Shown in pieces: positions 1 through 7,751 of a stretch of DNA of 49,319 nt. The first letter of the stretch is position 1. Every line of letters starts with the position of its first letter. Origin of the DNA: Haloprofundus halobius (GTDB lineage Archaea; Halobacteriota; Halobacteria; Halobacteriales; Haloferacaceae). The notes beneath the pieces are model-generated. The model was not told where the DNA came from and ran no database searches. It was given only the letters and a program-made list of their open reading frames with translations. A program made the position numbers and the translations under genes. The stretch lies in assembly GCF_020097835.1 (NCBI RefSeq), contig NZ_CP083670.1, positions 1 through 49,319 on the forward strand. The letters run 5' to 3'.

Positions 1-46
1 GAGCACCCGCAACGTTATTGCATCACAGTATGAACTCGCGGCCGAC

Positions 47-826
47 ATGCACAGTATCGCGGTCACGAATCAGAAAGGCGGCGTCGGGAAGACGACGATT
101 ACCGCTCATCTCGCAGTCGGTTTGGCGCGAAGGGGCCATCGAGTTTTGGCCATCGATCTCGACCCACAGGGGTATCTCACCCGCCATTTCGGTCTCAAGG
201 ACGAACTGTATCGCGCGGAGAGGGACAACCTCGCACTACACCTCACCAACGACACCCCAGGCGAGGTCGTTGACCTCGCAGTAGAGACCGACGAAGGAGT
301 CGACCTCGTTCCCAGCAACTACGATATGCGTGGCGTCGCCGACGCACTCTCGAACGCTCGAAATCGAGAACGCCGACTTCAAAACGTCTTCTCGTCGCTT
401 TCGGACGACGCGTACGACTATCTAGTCGTCGACAGTCCACCGAATTTGGGTGTCCTCACCGACAACGCGATTCTCGCGTCTCGTCGCCTACTCATCCCGA
501 TACAAGCGGAAGACTCCTCCTTGGATGCGCTAGAGATGGTCCTCGACGAGGTCGAGGAGATTGAAGTGGCGTTCGACATCGACATCGAGATTCTCGGTAT
601 CGTTCCGAACCTCGTCCCTCGGGACGGGGTCGCGAAGTCGACGCTCGAGACGATGCGCTCGACTCCCGGTTTGGAGGATCTCGTCCTCCCGTACGAGATC
701 CGGAAACGCGCCGACATCAAATACGCGATGCGTCGAGGCGAAACACTCTACGCCTACAACGAGAGTTCCGACATGATTTCGGTCTTCGACCGCCTCGCCG
801 AGGATGTCGAACGGAGCGTGAATTAA
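47..826 (+). CDS. parA: ParA/Soj-family partition ATPase
   Basis: A 259-residue ParA/MinD-superfamily ATPase, expected to segregate the replicon by ATP-dependent dimerisation on DNA. The deviant Walker A motif KGGVGKTT is at residues 10-17, directly after the first beta strand, and a Walker B-like strand reads YLVVDSPPNLG around residue 125. The length is normal for short, chromosomal-type ParA proteins without an N-terminal helix-turn-helix domain. The ATG at 47 gives the N-terminus typical of the family. An acidic small gene follows on the same strand and is the likely partner. If the replicon is circular, the origin and the repeats at the other end of the window would lie just upstream. 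The family assignment is secure; the role in partitioning is inferred from family and context. Confidence 0.93.
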   Translation: MHSIAVTNQKGGVGKTTITAHLAVGLARRGHRVLAIDLDPQGYLTRHFGLKDELYRAERDNLALHLTNDTPGEVVDLAVETDEGVDLVPSNYDMRGVADALSNARNRERRLQNVFSSLSDDAYDYLVVDSPPNLGVLTDNAILASRRLLIPIQAEDSSLDALEMVLDEVEEIEVAFDIDIEILGIVPNLVPRDGVAKSTLETMRSTPGLEDLVLPYEIRKRADIKYAMRRGETLYAYNESSDMISVFDRLAEDVERSVN

Positions 827-999
827 ATAATGTACTACGTTACTGCTGTCTCGAGGGGAATCGTCGCCGGAACGAGTAGACGTGATCGAGCGATGCGCTA
901 TGGACGTCATCGAACACCACGTAGTCAAACGACACGTCATCGACCTATCTGTCGATGGATACGGTCCCCAGTAGGATCCGGTACTCCGGAGGTGTGGCG

Positions 1000-1422
1000 A
1001 TGACGGACGACGACCTCCGGCGGTCGACCCGGCGACTCGGCGACCGATTCGGAACGGCGAGCGACTCATCCGAGGACGACGTCCGAGAATCCGAAACGAA
1101 CGACGGTCCTCCAGTCGACGACAAGTCGACCAACGATTCCACCGCGGACTCCGCGTCGTCAGCGGCGTCGGACTCCGAACCCGTGTCGGAGCGGTCGAAA
1201 CAAAACGCGAAACGAGGGATAGAGCCGGAGTGGGTACCGACGACGCTGTATCTCCCCGAACAGACGCGTCGCGAGTTCCGCCGATTCTTGAAACGACTCA
1301 CACTCGACCATCCCGAAATCGAGGAGGCGCAGAAACGCGAACTGCACGCAGCGTTGATTCAGGTCGGGATGGAGCAGCCCGAGGCCGTCGCCGAGCGGAC
1401 AGACGAACTGAGAACTGACTGA
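1000..1422 (+). CDS. Acidic small protein downstream of ParA, candidate partition partner
   Basis: A protein of about 140 residues. The first 65 are low-complexity and very acidic, rich in Ser, Asp and Glu. A compact basic C-terminal half contains EPEWVPTTLYLPEQTRREF followed by two predicted helices. I chose the ATG at 1000 because GGAGGTG sits at 988-994, a good ribosome-binding site; an in-frame start at 955 is possible but has none. Small genes directly after parA in haloarchaeal replicons commonly encode DNA-binding partners, and the 'TLYLPEQTRREFRRFLKRL' pattern resembles a ribbon-helix-helix core. I infer a ParB/ParG-like role and do not recognise a named family. Confidence 0.7.
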   Translation: MTDDDLRRSTRRLGDRFGTASDSSEDDVRESETNDGPPVDDKSTNDSTADSASSAASDSEPVSERSKQNAKRGIEPEWVPTTLYLPEQTRREFRRFLKRLTLDHPEIEEAQKRELHAALIQVGMEQPEAVAERTDELRTD

Positions 1423-1771
1423 GGCAATGGCGAGTGATCGACTGATGACGGGTGATCGACTGACGGAACTCGATTTTTGCTAAAAGGATGCAGACCGACG
1501 CCTCTTCTCGGCTCCACGGCCAGTAGCCGAGTAAGCGCAGATGGCCTGCGAACCGACATCCGGGCAAGTGCCGGCCCAGCGCCCGAGGGAAGTCCACGTG
1601 CGCCAATACAGCAAACATCTGCCATCCCTTTCGTTATATGCTAGTTACCCTGCTGAAACGCCGTCCTAATCGGTGGTAGCGCCGCTCGAACTCGATTCTC
1701 AGCCGAGAAATACCGGGCGCTCGTCTCGTCTCCGTCGGAGCGAGGCGGGTCTTCGTCGCCGAGGTTCGTCG
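1423..1771. other. Intergenic region with a 12-bp direct repeat
   Basis: No convincing gene. GTGATCGACTGA occurs at 1434-1445 and again at 1452-1463, just after the parA partner gene. A minus-strand AT-rich stretch, CATATAACGAAAG, lies at 1628-1640 and could be a promoter, but no credible gene follows it. The region separates two convergent units. Confidence 0.4.
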
Positions 1772-2692
1772 CTACGTGACGACCTCCAGCTGCTCGCGAT
1801 AGCGGTTGCGAATCGTCACGTCCGTCACTTGGGCGACTTCCGCGACCTCGCGCTGCGTGAGATTCGTATCCGTGAGTACGGCCGCGGCGTAGATGGCGGC
1901 GGCGGCGTATCCCGGCGGCGACTTCCCGGAGTGAAGCCCCGTCGCGGTCGTCTTCTCCAGAATTTCGCGCGCCTGGGCCTGCACTTCGTGGTTGACACCG
2001 AGCTTCGAGCAGAATCGTGGGAGGTACTGCGCGGGGTCCGTTGGCTCCAACTGGAGGTCGAGTTCGTCCGCGATGTATCGGTAGGAGCGACCGATTTCAC
2101 GCTGTTCGACGCGAGAGACACTCGACACCTCCTCGAGACTGCGGGGTACGTTCCCCTGGCGACACGCCGCGTACAGCGCGCTCGTCGAGATACCCTCGAT
2201 GGAGCGTCCGCGAATCAGGTCTTTGTTGAGTGCTTGCCGGTAGATGACTGCCGCCACCTCTCGGACGGAATCGGGTATTCCGAGCGCGCTCGACATTCGG
2301 TCGATTTCGCTCAGCGCGTACTGCAGGTTTCGCTCGTCGGCGTTCCGTGTCCGAATCCGTTCCTGCCACGTGCGCATACGTGACAGTTGCCGCCGCTTCT
2401 CGGAGTCGATCATCCGGCCGTGTGCGTCGCGGTTGCCCGCGCCGATTTCGGTCGTCAGCCCCTTGTCGTGTATCATCTGCGTTATCGGCGCACCGACACG
2501 CGAGCGACTGTCCCGCTCCTGTTTGTTGAACGCCCGCCACTCTGCCCCTCGGTCGATAGCAGTCTCTTCTGCTACGAGACCGCACGAGTCACAGACGAGT
2601 TCCCCTCGCTCTGTGTCGGTGACGAGCGGCCCTCCGCAGTCCGGGCACTCGTTTCCTTTCTCTCCCGTGCGCTGCTCGACGGTCCGCGTCAT
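1772..2692 (-). CDS. tfb: Transcription initiation factor IIB (TFB)
   Basis: A 306-residue archaeal TFIIB homologue that bridges TBP at the TATA box and RNA polymerase. The N-terminal zinc ribbon has Cys16, Cys19, Cys34 and Cys37 (CPDCG...CDSCG). It is followed by a B-reader-like segment (DRGAEWRAF...RSRVGAP) and two cyclin-fold repeats, the second ending with a helix-turn-helix near 'TQREVAEVAQVTDVTIRNRYREQ' that reads the BRE. Haloarchaea carry several TFB paralogues with different promoter preferences. This copy lies 93 bp downstream of glmM on the same strand, so the two may be co-transcribed. It is therefore a candidate factor for the unusual promoter element found across the glycan locus, which is inference. 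Full length, no damage seen. Confidence 0.96.
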   Translation of the reverse strand: MTRTVEQRTGEKGNECPDCGGPLVTDTERGELVCDSCGLVAEETAIDRGAEWRAFNKQERDSRSRVGAPITQMIHDKGLTTEIGAGNRDAHGRMIDSEKRRQLSRMRTWQERIRTRNADERNLQYALSEIDRMSSALGIPDSVREVAAVIYRQALNKDLIRGRSIEGISTSALYAACRQGNVPRSLEEVSSVSRVEQREIGRSYRYIADELDLQLEPTDPAQYLPRFCSKLGVNHEVQAQAREILEKTTATGLHSGKSPPGYAAAAIYAAAVLTDTNLTQREVAEVAQVTDVTIRNRYREQLEVVT

Positions 2693-2785
2693 CGACTGGT
2701 AAGTCAGCCGGATGCCACGTAAGAGCAGGAGTCGGTTTCAGGCGAAACGAAAGCTTACGCGGTTGAACGTTGTGAAACGAGCCGT

Positions 2786-4129
2786 TCAGTCGGCGGCGTC
2801 GACGCTCGGTGCAGGCTCCGTCACGCTGCTGACGATGTCACTCACTTCGGCCAGTATAGCGTCCGCCTGCCGGTCGGTACGCGCTTCCGCGGTGAGCCGA
2901 ATTATCGGCTCGGTGCCGCTCGCGCGGACGAGGAACCACCCGTCGTTGCGCTCGACGCGGACACCGTCGGTCGTGTCAACAGCGGCGTACTGGGCTGTGA
3001 GGCGCTCTTGAACGGTTTCAATCGTCGATAACTCGTCGGCGACGTGAATCGACTTTCGACGGATGGGGTAGCGGTCGATGCTCGAGACGAGCGACGAAAG
3101 TGACCCGTGTTCGCGCACGAGCCGCGCCAGTTGACAGGCGGCGAACGGACCGTCGGGACAGAGCGTCTCCTCTGGCCAGATCCACGCGCCGCTCGGCTCT
3201 CCTCCGAACACAACGTCGGGTTTGGACGCCTCCGCGGCCACGTATACGTCGCCTACTTTCGTTCGGACGACCGAACCCCCCGCCTCGACGACGGCGTCGT
3301 CGACGAGGAGACTCGTGTCGACGGGAACAGCGACCTGCTTTCCGGGACGTATCGCCTCGCGAGCGAACAGCGCGAGCAGGACGTCACCGGAGACGAACTC
3401 GCCCGCCTCGGTGACGGCCATCGTACGGTCGGCGTCGCCGTCGTGGGCGATACCGAGGTCCGCGTCGGTGGCTGCCACGAACTCGCAGAGCGACCGACAG
3501 TTCTCGGCGGTCGGCTCGCTCGGGCGTCCGGGGAACCGACCGTCGGGTTGGCCGTTGAGCGTCTCGACCGAACAGCCGAGCCGTTCGAGTGCTTCCGCCG
3601 TGACGCCGCCGGTTCCGTTTCCGATATCGACGACGATGGTGAGCTCTCCGATAAAATCGAGCGCTGCATCGATTCGGTCGGCGTGAGTTTCGACCGCCCG
3701 GTCCCAGGTCCGTTCGCTGCCGTGCTCGTCCCAAGCGGCGAAATCGAACGCTTCGCCGTTGATGCGTCGCGTGACCTCGCGACGCTTCGGTCGGTCGAAC
3801 GCCTGTCCGCTCGGCGTCCAGAGCTTGAACCCGTTGTCGGTCGGTGGATTGTGTGAGGCTGTGACGGCCACCCCGGCGTCGGCGTTGAGCCAGCCGACGC
3901 TCCGAGCGATAGTCGGCGTCGACGTGACGCCGAGGCGAACCACGTCCGCCCCGCATTCGCGTGCACCGGCGCTCACGCCGTCGGCGAGCACCGCTCCGCT
4001 CTTTCGAGCGTCGCGCCCGACGACGATCGTGTGCGCATTCTGGGAAGCGAGGGCCCGTCCGACGTCGAGAGCGAGGTCCGTCGTCACGACTCTCCCGACG
4101 GGACCGCGTATTCCACTAGTCCCGAACAT
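2786..4129 (-). CDS. glmM: Phosphoglucosamine mutase / phosphomannomutase family
   Basis: A 447-residue alpha-D-phosphohexomutase, most likely converting glucosamine-6-phosphate to glucosamine-1-phosphate on the way to UDP-GlcNAc. The family start MFGTSGIRG, the phosphoserine loop TASHNP (Ser92), the metal-binding loop DGDADR (230-235), the sugar-binding GEPSG and the phosphate-binding RASGTEPIIRL are all present. I took the ATG at 4129 because GlmM proteins begin at MFGTSG and a TATA-like TATACTAATG ends 25 nt upstream; the frame stays open further upstream but with non-family sequence. glmS is 1.6 kb away on the other strand, which supports the glucosamine assignment. Phosphomannomutase activity cannot be excluded. 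Confidence 0.92.
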   Translation of the reverse strand: MFGTSGIRGPVGRVVTTDLALDVGRALASQNAHTIVVGRDARKSGAVLADGVSAGARECGADVVRLGVTSTPTIARSVGWLNADAGVAVTASHNPPTDNGFKLWTPSGQAFDRPKRREVTRRINGEAFDFAAWDEHGSERTWDRAVETHADRIDAALDFIGELTIVVDIGNGTGGVTAEALERLGCSVETLNGQPDGRFPGRPSEPTAENCRSLCEFVAATDADLGIAHDGDADRTMAVTEAGEFVSGDVLLALFAREAIRPGKQVAVPVDTSLLVDDAVVEAGGSVVRTKVGDVYVAAEASKPDVVFGGEPSGAWIWPEETLCPDGPFAACQLARLVREHGSLSSLVSSIDRYPIRRKSIHVADELSTIETVQERLTAQYAAVDTTDGVRVERNDGWFLVRASGTEPIIRLTAEARTDRQADAILAEVSDIVSSVTEPAPSVDAAD

Positions 4130-4665
4130 TACAGTTTCCACCCCTGGAAACGGCATTAGTATACGTTTCCTAACGGGTTCGACGGAACGCGAGCGTGCGG
4201 TTGACGACCGTCCTCTGTGAGTGATCGGCGACGTGCTGCCGACAGTTAATTTCTGTTTGTCGGTCCGAATCGTGCCGTGCACCGGCTTTGAGCAAACCTT
4301 CGGACTCGTTGCGAACTCCCCTCCCCGTCTCTTCGGTTCCGTTCTTTCCGCCGCTACTTCCGCCGTCGTCGGCGAACAGAACGTCCATCTGATGGGTCGA
4401 AAGGCCGCCACGCGTCCGCTGGCTCGGTTCCCGGTCCACCAGCGGCCGTCTGTGCCCGGGCAATATCGGCTTACGAACCACGGCGTTTCTGTAGGTAACC
4501 ACTACATTTCGATGCTCTACAGTTATGCTCGGACCGATCCACGGTATGCACCGACAAACGTTAGTTTCAATTGATGAAAATTCCCCGTGTGCTTTTCGCG
4601 CTCTGTGAAATGGATGGGCGGGCTTATCATGTAATGAGTCGTGATTGATAACTGGTGTGTCAACC
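4130..4665. other. Divergent intergenic region between glmM and a DUF7344 gene
   Basis: About 540 bp without a credible gene. It holds the glmM promoter (TATA-like, minus strand, about 4154-4163) and, toward the right, an AT-richer stretch (4610-4655, with CTTATCATG at 4623) that could drive the rightward unit. No repeats or RNA gene recognised. Confidence 0.4.
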
Positions 4666-4776
4666 ATGCAAGCACGGATGCCGTCTCTAGAGCGACGTCT
4701 TCACTCGACGAATAGCTCCGGTGAAAATACAGGTCAGACCGGCAGCGACAGCAACGGAAGCGTGTTCCACGCATGA
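4666..4776 (+). CDS. Possible 36-residue leader ORF overlapping the next gene
   Basis: A short open frame starting at ATG 4666 and ending in TGA at 4774-4776. That stop overlaps the ATG of the DUF7344 gene at 4773 in an ATGA arrangement. The peptide begins MQARMPSLERRL and is Ser/Asn/Gly-rich afterwards, with no membrane segment or known motif. The stop-start overlap is typical of translational coupling, but the peptide looks low-complexity and may only be a transcribed leader. Confidence 0.3.
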   Translation: MQARMPSLERRLHSTNSSGENTGQTGSDSNGSVFHA

Positions 4777-5360
4777 GCGTCGCTGAAAGTCAGTTCAAAG
4801 ACCAGCTACAGCAGCCTCAGGAGTCCGACGACGAACAGCTCTCCCTCGACGTTATCTTCGAGCTACTGAAGAACCGTCGTCGACGGGACATCTTCCGCTA
4901 CCTCATGGAGGTCGACCGCACGGTCACGCTCTCCGAACTCGCCGAGCAGGTCGCCGCCTGGGAGAACGACATCGAAGTGCAGGAACTCAACTCCGACCAG
5001 CGCAAGCGCGTCTACGTCGCGCTCTACCAGACCCACCTCCCCAAGATGGACAAGGCGGGTATCATCGAGTACGAGCAGGACCGCGGTAACATTACGCTCT
5101 CGGAGAACGCGGATCTTCTCAGTATGTATCTCAACAACGACGCGGAAGCCGAAACCGAGTGGGAGAAACGGTATCTCGGCCTCAGCCTCGTCGGCGGTTC
5201 GTTCGCTATCCTGTTCCAGTTGGCCGCCGTCGGTCAACTGTTGCAGGTGCTCGTGACCGTCGCCTTCGTCGCGTCGGTTCTCGGTGTCTCGCTCGTCCAC
5301 GCACGCGACGTGCGCGAGACCCGCCGCGTTGCAGCGGAGAAGTTCTCGCGGATCAAGTAA
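4773..5360 (+). CDS. DUF7344-type winged-helix membrane protein (copy 1)
   Basis: A 195-residue haloarchaeal protein. Residues about 25-110 form a winged-helix-like domain with the family hallmarks: LDVIFELLKNRRRRDIFRYL, then LSELAEQVAAWE, then KRVYVALYQTHLPKMDKAGIIEY. Two predicted transmembrane segments follow in about residues 130-180 (GLSLVGGSFAILFQLAAVG and LLQVLVTVAFVASVLGVSL), with a short basic tail. The layout suggests a membrane-tethered DNA-binding or sensory regulator; the function of the family is unknown to me. It is one of four copies in this window. It sits between divergent glmM and co-directional glmS. Confidence 0.88.
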   Translation: MSVAESQFKDQLQQPQESDDEQLSLDVIFELLKNRRRRDIFRYLMEVDRTVTLSELAEQVAAWENDIEVQELNSDQRKRVYVALYQTHLPKMDKAGIIEYEQDRGNITLSENADLLSMYLNNDAEAETEWEKRYLGLSLVGGSFAILFQLAAVGQLLQVLVTVAFVASVLGVSLVHARDVRETRRVAAEKFSRIK

Positions 5361-5645
5361 CCCGTTCCGCCGGTCTCTCCGATACGTACTTCTCGCGGCA
5401 ATTTCGGCTCTGTTCGGCCATCGCGTTCTCTACTGCACAGTTATACTGATTGGCTCGATAACATAACCTGCGCCCGAACCCCGTATCGCCAGTTCGCGTG
5501 CCAAGCAGCTCGATACGGTCTCAAAGGGCGCTTCTTCAGCAGATTAGGGCTGGGTTGCCCTCCGTCAATTAGCGTATAACAATGATTGTACCGCGTATAG
5601 GCTTGTTCGTTCACTCGACCCTCAAGTCGCAGAACGAAATTACCC

Positions 5646-5723
5646 ATGATACAGGAACACTACACTCCGACGTATCCCGTCGAACGAGTGCCTGCCCCCG
5701 GTCGAAAGGGAGGACACGGCTAA
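5646..5723 (+). CDS. Possible 25-residue upstream ORF before glmS
   Basis: ATG at 5646 opens a 25-codon frame (begins MIQEHYTPTYPVERV, ends GRKGGHG) whose TAA stop is one base before the glmS ATG at 5725. The glmS ribosome-binding site GGGAGG (5708-5713) lies inside it. This could be a leader peptide coupling glmS translation to its own, a remnant of an upstream gene, or chance. Confidence 0.3.
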   Translation: MIQEHYTPTYPVERVPAPGRKGGHG

Positions 5724-5724
5724 T

Positions 5725-7551
5725 ATGTGCGGAATCATCGCCCGCGTCGGCGGCGGCGACGGCGACGGCGTCCAGGAACTGCTCCAGGGACTCTCGAACC
5801 TGGAGTACCGGGGGTACGACTCCGCCGGTCTCGCGGTCAAACAGCGAAACGGTTCGCGACCGACCGTCGTCAAGCGAGAGGGGAACGTCTCCGAGCTCCG
5901 GGACCTCGCCGACGGGCAAGTTCTCGGTCCGGTCGGTATCGGACACACCCGCTGGAGTACTCACGGACCGCCCACCGACGACAACGCGCACCCGCACACG
6001 GACTGTCGCGACCGCGTCGCCGTCGTCCACAACGGCATCATCGACAACTACGGTGAACTTCGCGAGCGCCTCGTGGCCGACGGGCACGAGTTCCAGAGCG
6101 ACACCGACACGGAGGTCGTCCCCCACCTCATCGAGAAGTACCTCGACGAGGGACACGACGCGGAGACGGCGTTCCGCAAGACGGTCGCCGAACTCTCCGG
6201 TAGCTATGCGCTCGCGATGATCGTCGAGGGCGACGACGCGGTGTACGCGACCCGTGAGGGTTCGCCGCTCGTGCTCGGCGTCGGCGACGACAGCTACTAC
6301 CTCGCCAGCGACGTCCCCGCGTTCCTGGAGTACACCGACCGCGTCGTCTATCTCGACGACGGCGACACTTTGGTCGTGACGCCCGACGGGTACACGCTCA
6401 CCGACGCGACCGGCGCGAACAAAGAACCGGCCGTCGAGACGGTTAGCTGGAACCCCGAACAGGCCGGGAAGGGCGCGTACGACCACTACATGCTCAAGGA
6501 AATCTACGAGCAACCGCACTCGCTCCGGCAGGCCATCGAGGGTCGGGTCAAGCCGGAGTCGAACGAGCTCGCGCTCGAAGAGTTCCCGCCGGGGACGTTC
6601 GAGGACGTCGATTCCATCCAGTTCGTCGCGTGCGGAACGTCGTACCACGCCGCCAAGTACGCGGTTCAGATGTGTTCGAACAGACAGCTCTCCGCGCAGG
6701 CGTTCCTCGCGAGCGAGTACGCGACGGCGATTCCCCACGTCGACGAAGACACGCTCGTCGTCGGCGTCACGCAGAGCGGCGAGACGGCGGACACGCTCAC
6801 CGCGCTCCGGAAGGCGAAAGAAGCGGGCGCGCAGACGCTCGCAGTAACGAACGTCGTCGGCAGTACCGCCGCCCGCGAGTGCGACAAGGCGCTGTTCATC
6901 CGCGCCGGCCCGGAGATCGGCGTCGCAGCGACCAAAACGTTCTCCTCGCAGGTCGTCTGTCTCGCCCTGTTCGTCGAGCAGTACTACCGCGACCGACACG
7001 ACGGCGAACCGTCGGACGGCTCCGCGGAGATGCTCGCGGCGGTTCGCGACCTCCCGGACATCATCGAATCCGTGCTCGAAGGGAGTTCGGTCCAATCGGT
7101 CGCCGAAACGTACCGCGACGTGGACTCGTACTTCTTCATCGGCCGCAACACCGGCTACACGGTCGCGCTGGAGGGGGCGCTGAAGTTCAAGGAGATTACG
7201 TACGAACACGCCGAAGGGTTCGCCGCCGGCGAACTCAAACACGGGCCGCTCGCGCTCGTCACCCCGTCGACGCCGATCATCGGCATCATCGACGGGCTCG
7301 ACAGCGAGAAGACGATCCACAGCCTCGCGGAGGCCAAAACCCGGGGTGCGCCCATCGTCGCGGTGACGAGCGACCCCGACAGCGTCCGCGACTTGGCCGA
7401 TATGGTGCTCGAAATCCCCGAGACGAACCTCGAACTCGCGGGCATCGTCGCGAACGTCCAACTGCAGTTGCTGTCGTACCACGCGGCGGCGATGCTGAGT
7501 CGTCCCATCGACAAACCGCGAAATCTCGCAAAGAGCGTCACCGTCGAGTGA
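5725..7551 (+). CDS. glmS: Glutamine-fructose-6-phosphate aminotransferase (isomerising)
   Basis: A 608-residue cytosolic enzyme making glucosamine-6-phosphate from fructose-6-phosphate and glutamine, the entry step to UDP-GlcNAc. The N-terminal Ntn glutaminase domain starts MCGIIARVGG with Cys2 as nucleophile and contains GHTRWSTHGPP and HNGIIDNY. Two SIS domains follow (CGTSYHAAKYA with TQSGETADT, then GRNTGYTVALEGALKFKEI). The C-terminus PRNLAKSVTVE is the family signature. A good ribosome-binding site, GGGAGG, lies 11 nt before the start, so this gene is not leaderless. With glmM nearby, only a glmU-type pyrophosphorylase is missing to reach UDP-GlcNAc; that step is presumably encoded elsewhere. 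Confidence 0.97.
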   Translation: MCGIIARVGGGDGDGVQELLQGLSNLEYRGYDSAGLAVKQRNGSRPTVVKREGNVSELRDLADGQVLGPVGIGHTRWSTHGPPTDDNAHPHTDCRDRVAVVHNGIIDNYGELRERLVADGHEFQSDTDTEVVPHLIEKYLDEGHDAETAFRKTVAELSGSYALAMIVEGDDAVYATREGSPLVLGVGDDSYYLASDVPAFLEYTDRVVYLDDGDTLVVTPDGYTLTDATGANKEPAVETVSWNPEQAGKGAYDHYMLKEIYEQPHSLRQAIEGRVKPESNELALEEFPPGTFEDVDSIQFVACGTSYHAAKYAVQMCSNRQLSAQAFLASEYATAIPHVDEDTLVVGVTQSGETADTLTALRKAKEAGAQTLAVTNVVGSTAARECDKALFIRAGPEIGVAATKTFSSQVVCLALFVEQYYRDRHDGEPSDGSAEMLAAVRDLPDIIESVLEGSSVQSVAETYRDVDSYFFIGRNTGYTVALEGALKFKEITYEHAEGFAAGELKHGPLALVTPSTPIIGIIDGLDSEKTIHSLAEAKTRGAPIVAVTSDPDSVRDLADMVLEIPETNLELAGIVANVQLQLLSYHAAAMLSRPIDKPRNLAKSVTVE

Positions 7552-7751
7552 CGGCGCTGCCGCTCTCGCGTCTCGAACCCGCCACCCGAAGAAAACCGCA
7601 CCGCGGTCGGGTGACGTGATTAGCCCGCTGAACTGAGAGGGGTGGATACTGACTGAGGGTACCTGACTGGTGACCCGTCGGTGTGCTGTGGAAGCGGAAG
7701 TGTCGGGCGGGTGCCGACGACCGTACCCGTCGGTTCGGGTGTACGTGTGGC

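Noticed and set aside
1490-1620. GC-rich stretch with short hairpins that might be a structured RNA
   Set aside because: Only 4-5-bp stems could be paired by eye and no conserved RNA motif was found.
5611-7482. 623-codon minus-strand frame opposite glmS
   Set aside because: Antisense shadow of glmS, which has all family motifs.
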